A DNA stretch of 21,349 nt, taken from the NCBI GenBank assembly GCA_937900605.1, contig CALCDK010000043.1, positions 1-21,349 on the forward strand. Reading direction: 5' to 3'. Under the pieces are notes generated by a model. It made no database searches. It was not told the DNA's origin and saw only the letters and a list, made by a program, of their open reading frames with translations. A program made the translations under genes and the position numbers. This DNA comes from an uncultured Olsenella sp. (GTDB lineage: Bacteria > Actinomycetota > Coriobacteriia > Coriobacteriales > Atopobiaceae). Below are positions 18,513 to 21,349 of this stretch, piece by piece (the first letter of the stretch is position 1; the number at the start of each line of letters is the position of its first letter).

Positions 18513-20360
18513 CTACGAGAGGGCCCGGGCCAGCCACGAGGGCTGCTGGCCGCTCACCGCGCGGGCGCAGGCGTACGCGTCGTCGAGCGAGAGGCGCTGC
18601 ACGGCCTCGTAGTGCCCGTCGGCCGCGACGAGCGCGAGCGCGCCGTCGCCGGACGCCTCCGGGACCAGGAGCACGACCCTGTCGTCGACCGGGTCGTAGC
18701 CGGTCGTGGCGAGGCGCGGGCTCCTGACCGCGGCCTGGCACGCCGAGGGGGACCCCTCGACGAGCGACGGGTCCACGGTCACCTGCCACAGCGCGTCCAC
18801 GTAGCCCGCGCGCGGCGCGTCGCCGCTGGGCGAGAAGCCCTCGAGGCGCCACGGGATGTCCCCGTCGTTGGCGCAGGCCCGCGTGCCGTCCTGCGAGACG
18901 GCGAGAAGCCCCCGGGCGCGGACGCGCGCCGCAGTGAGCGCGAGGTGCGCGCGGAGGAAGCGCCTGTTGGCACCCCACTGCTCGGGTTGGGCCATGCCCG
19001 CCAGCGCGCAGAGGAGCTCGCCCCAATCGCCCAGGACGACGTGCTGCGCGAGCTGTCGCTCGGCTGCCAGCACCGGGCTCTCGTGCTCGGAGAGGCCCTC
19101 GAGGCCCACCTCCTCGACGCAGCCGCCGTCGACGGTGCACAGGCTCCAGTACTTGCCGGCCGTCGCCTTGGCGGAGCGGCGCAGCGTGACCATGACGGGG
19201 GCCTTCCCGTCGGCGCGCAGGTAGCGCAGCGGGAACGCGACGGTGCTCCTCGTCCCCTCGATCGCCCCGGTGGAGCGTGCGACGCGGAAGTCCTCCTCGA
19301 GGACGGACATGGGGTCGACGTCGCAGGGGAGGAGCTGGTAGAGCATGCTGAGCTGCTCGTTGGGACAGCGGACCTCGGCGTAGAAGTCCTGGGGGAGGTG
19401 GGCGATCGCCGGGGTCGGCACGACGACGGTCGGGCGTCCCGGTGCCGCGGCCGGCGTCGGGGCTGGCGCGGGGGCCGCAGGGGCCGGGGCCGTTGCGGGG
19501 GCGGGCTCGGCGTCGCTGACCGCGGCGTCGTGCGAGCCCGTGGCGCCTCCGGCGTCGGGCGCGGCGGGCGAGAGGGGCGCGGCGTCCCGTGCGGGCGCCT
19601 TCTCGCGACCGGGAAGCTCCGCGGCGGCAGGTCGAGCGTCGGCGGGCTGCTCGTCGTCGGCGGGCTGCTCGGGGACGTACGTGATGGTGAAGGAGATCTT
19701 GGGGTGCGCGTGCTCGGAGACGGGCGCGGCGGGCGCCGTCGGCTCGGGGGCGGTGTCGGCGCAGGGGGCGGTGTCGGACGGGGCCGCGGAGGCGGTCACG
19801 ACGACCGCGGGCTCGTCGCCCGCAGCCGTGGGCGACGCGACCCTCTCGGCGGCACCCTGCTGCTCGACGACGGGCTGCGGGGCGTCGGCGGGCTGCGCCT
19901 GGCCCGCGAGCGGGGCCTCGGGCGTCGCGGGGCCCTCGGCCCCGGCGGCGTGCCCGGGCTCGGCCTTCGGGGCCTTCTCGGCCGCCGGGGGCTCCGGCTC
20001 GACGTGGCGCGGCCTCACGGGCTTGAGCGCCTTCGCGCCGCGGCGGCGCTTCCAGGGCTTGCCGCCCTTCGCCGCGGACTTGCCCTCCCCGGAGGCGTCG
20101 CGCTCCAGGGCCTTCTGGTACTCCTCGTTGGGCAGGACGGTCGCGAAGACGGCGCCCTTCTTGAAGACGGTGAGCTTGACGCACTCCGAGAGCTGCTCGC
20201 ACAGCTCGCGGGCGGTCTTGCAGCCGAGGTCGCGCGGCGCCAGGCCGTCGGACTCGAGCGCCTCGTCGACGAGGCGGATGTTGCTCTGTCGGCCCACGCC
20301 GAGCTGCCGCGAGAGCAGGCGGTACAGGTACAGGCGGTTGCCAGGTGTCATCTTCGGCAT
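18513..20360 (-). CDS. DUF3825-like protein with N-terminal helical domain and disordered linker
   Basis: A 615-aa protein starting at ATG 20360, with GGAG (20371-20368) 7 bases upstream. Residues 1-85 form a small helical domain (YRLLSRQLGVGRQSNIRLVD, then LTVFKKGAVFATVLP) resembling the OST-HTH/LOTUS-like domain that precedes DUF3825; such domains bind RNA in other proteins. Residues about 86-305 are low-complexity Ala/Pro/Glu with a basic patch (KPWKRRRGAKALKPVRPRH). The rest is globular, with DFYAEVRCPNEQLSMLYQLL, FPLRYLRADGKAPVMVTLRR and GKYWSLCTVDGGCVEEVG, which I recall as DUF3825 features. No enzyme motif is recognised. Single-gene unit. Its layout parallels the JetD-like protein in this window. 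The domain assignment is from memory and moderate; the cellular role is unknown. Confidence 0.6.
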   Translation of the reverse strand: MPKMTPGNRLYLYRLLSRQLGVGRQSNIRLVDEALESDGLAPRDLGCKTARELCEQLSECVKLTVFKKGAVFATVLPNEEYQKALERDASGEGKSAAKGGKPWKRRRGAKALKPVRPRHVEPEPPAAEKAPKAEPGHAAGAEGPATPEAPLAGQAQPADAPQPVVEQQGAAERVASPTAAGDEPAVVVTASAAPSDTAPCADTAPEPTAPAAPVSEHAHPKISFTITYVPEQPADDEQPADARPAAAELPGREKAPARDAAPLSPAAPDAGGATGSHDAAVSDAEPAPATAPAPAAPAPAPTPAAAPGRPTVVVPTPAIAHLPQDFYAEVRCPNEQLSMLYQLLPCDVDPMSVLEEDFRVARSTGAIEGTRSTVAFPLRYLRADGKAPVMVTLRRSAKATAGKYWSLCTVDGGCVEEVGLEGLSEHESPVLAAERQLAQHVVLGDWGELLCALAGMAQPEQWGANRRFLRAHLALTAARVRARGLLAVSQDGTRACANDGDIPWRLEGFSPSGDAPRAGYVDALWQVTVDPSLVEGSPSACQAAVRSPRLATTGYDPVDDRVVLLVPEASGDGALALVAADGHYEAVQRLSLDDAYACARAVSGQQPSWLARALS

Positions 20361-20406
20361 CGATGTGCTCCGATTCGGGTTCGTCGCGCGGGGCGCGGCG
20401 TGCAGT

Positions 20407-20435
20407 GTCAGACCTCTACCTTACTACCGTCTGAC
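20407..20435. promoter_or_regulatory. Inverted repeat upstream of the DUF3825-like gene
   Basis: GTCAGAC (20407-20413) and GTCTGAC (20429-20435) form a perfect inverted repeat with centres 22 bp apart, two helical turns, around an AT-richer spacer. It lies 47-75 bases before the minus-strand start, where a promoter is expected, and could be a repressor site or an RNA hairpin. No clear -10/-35 pair is seen. Confidence 0.4.
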
Positions 20436-20638
20436 GCCGGCCACGGCGGTGCTCGCCCGGGCGTCGGCGGACGCGCCTGGCGAGAGGTGGCCGCACAACG
20501 GGCGGCGGCGGCGTCCGCTGCGCGTCGGCGCCGGGGATGCCGACGGTCACGCCCTGGTCAGGGGAGTGTCAGCCGCGCGTCATCTGCCCCGCGGGCGGAC
20601 GGTCCGGGGCTTCCGGTGCGCGACGCTCAGGGAAGTCC
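20436..20638. other. Intergenic region between divergent DUF3825-like and TM2 genes
   Basis: No convincing coding or RNA gene is seen. A GCGAGAGG word like that of the intergenic repeats occurs near 20480. No clear promoter for the TM2 gene is visible. Confidence 0.35.
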
Positions 20639-21088
20639 ATGGGAGCGAGAGAGACGGGGAGGAACATTTCCTGGTGGCAGAGCGACGACCCGGGCCAGGT
20701 CTGGCCGGGGGAGGACGAAGACCAGGCGGTCGAGGACGCCCCCAAGGTCTTCGACGAGTCCACGCTGTCGTACGGGTCCGGCGGGCAGGCTGACGGACAG
20801 GGCCAGGGCGCGCAGTCCGACGGTCAGCCCCAGGCCGAGCGGCGCGTCTCGGACGACGACGCGAACGAGCCGTGGGTGGAGGTGCGCCGCGTCAAGAAGG
20901 TGACCGTCGTGCTCCTCTCGGTGTTCTTGGGCTGCGTGGGCGCGCAGCACATCTACTCCGGCCACTACATCCTGGGTGCCCTGAGCCTGATGGTCGTCTG
21001 GTCGCACGTCCCGTGGTTCATCGGGCTGGTGGAGGGGTTCGTGCTCATGCTCAAGCCGGCCGACGCGGAGGGTTGCATCGTGGTGTAG
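20639..21088 (+). CDS. TM2-domain membrane protein
   Basis: A 149-aa protein. I start it at ATG 20639 behind AGGGA (20629-20633); an upstream in-frame ATG at 20537 would add 34 residues lacking coding character. Residues 1-80 are hydrophilic, with acidic and Gly/Gln-rich stretches and several tryptophans. From about residue 87 a basic VRRVKKV leads into a TM2 domain: a first membrane helix VTVVLLSVFLGCVGAQHIYSG with the typical Gly/His/Tyr turn, then a second hydrophobic segment ending VEGFVLMLKPAD. TM2 proteins are small, two-helix membrane proteins of mostly unknown function. It stands alone, divergent from the DUF3825-like gene and convergent with the partial gene at the window's end. Confidence 0.8.
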   Translation: MGARETGRNISWWQSDDPGQVWPGEDEDQAVEDAPKVFDESTLSYGSGGQADGQGQGAQSDGQPQAERRVSDDDANEPWVEVRRVKKVTVVLLSVFLGCVGAQHIYSGHYILGALSLMVVWSHVPWFIGLVEGFVLMLKPADAEGCIVV

Positions 21089-21163
21089 CGCCCGTCGCGC
21101 CCGCGCCGTCCGACCGCGCCTTCGCGCCGGGTCCGCGTCGTCCGGGCCGGCCTCGTCGCGCGG

Positions 21164-21349
21164 CTAGTCCCTGCGACCGGTCCTGCTGCGACGGGCCTGG
21201 TTGAGGTAGTTCTCGACCGTGGCCTGCATGCCGTGGGGCGCGTAGGCCATGCGCTGCAGCGACTCGAGGTCGCGCGGCAGGTACGCCGCCAGAGAGAGCT
21301 CGGCGGTCTGGACGGGATTCTCGGGCGCCGGCCCGGGCACCGCCGCCAG
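21164..21349 (-). CDS. C-terminal end of an unrecognised protein (partial)
   Basis: An open frame enters from the right edge and stops at TAG (21166-21164), giving 61 residues that include PENPVQTAELSLAAYLPRDL and MQATVENYLNQARRSRTGRR. Codon third positions are mostly G or C, and the residue mix is natural, with a basic tail (RRSRTGRRD), so it is probably real. The start is outside the window. No family can be named from this fragment. It is convergent with the TM2 gene, with a 75-bp gap. Confidence 0.6.
   Translation of the reverse strand: MAAVPGPAPENPVQTAELSLAAYLPRDLESLQRMAYAPHGMQATVENYLNQARRSRTGRRD

Overview
The window is very GC-rich, with almost every codon ending in G or C. Gene content and protein style (a wall-anchored mucin-type glycosidase with a sortase signal, a PPi-type phosphofructokinase, long Ala/Glu/Pro-rich linkers) suggest a host-associated Gram-positive actinobacterium, most likely class Coriobacteriia (Olsenella/Collinsella/Atopobium relatives). 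That placement is an inference from style and content, not from a marker gene. I see no rRNA, tRNA, CRISPR array, prophage or insertion sequence.

Region 1 (1-3498): a promoter, a long folded leader with a 20-codon leader ORF, and an MgtA-type Mg2+ P-type ATPase. The arrangement resembles attenuated Mg2+ transporter leaders, but neither the RNA fold nor the peptide is one I recognise. A near-perfect 39-bp hairpin separates mgtA from the convergent next gene. Region 2 (3499-7543): on the minus strand, a 667-residue protein with a JetD-like (DUF2220/TOPRIM) C-terminal domain behind a long disordered linker, with no Wadjet JetA/B/C partners. Divergent from it are a short coding island without a clear start or stop and a C5-cytosine DNA methyltransferase broken by a one-base frameshift. 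Region 3 (7544-9495): a GC-rich intergenic repeat, then a compact operon of an ArsC/Spx-like protein, CutC and a pentapeptide-repeat protein.

Region 4 (9496-15293): an AT-richer control region with a 20-bp operator-like dyad, then a GH101 endo-alpha-N-acetylgalactosaminidase of about 1,799 residues, also broken by a single-base deletion. It has a signal peptide, two lamin-G-like modules, the GH101 catalytic residues, an FN3 domain, a Gly/Asn stalk and an LPMSG sorting signal. Region 5 (15294-18481): 24-25 bp tandem repeats, a PPi-type phosphofructokinase, a hairpin terminator, TTTGCGT elements and a PurF-like protein that keeps the PRPP and Fe-S residues but lacks the catalytic cysteine of the glutaminase domain. 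Region 6 (18482-21349): on the minus strand, a 615-residue protein with a small N-terminal helical domain, a long disordered linker and a C-terminal domain resembling DUF3825; then a TM2-domain membrane protein and the 3' end of an unrecognised minus-strand gene.

The genes look like several independent transcription units rather than one pathway. Items most worth a second look are the mgtA leader, the orphan JetD-like protein, the cysteine-less PurF paralogue, the DUF3825-like protein with the same three-part layout as the JetD-like one, and the two frameshifts. Both frameshifts can be explained by loss of one base from a short C or G run, so they may be sequencing errors.
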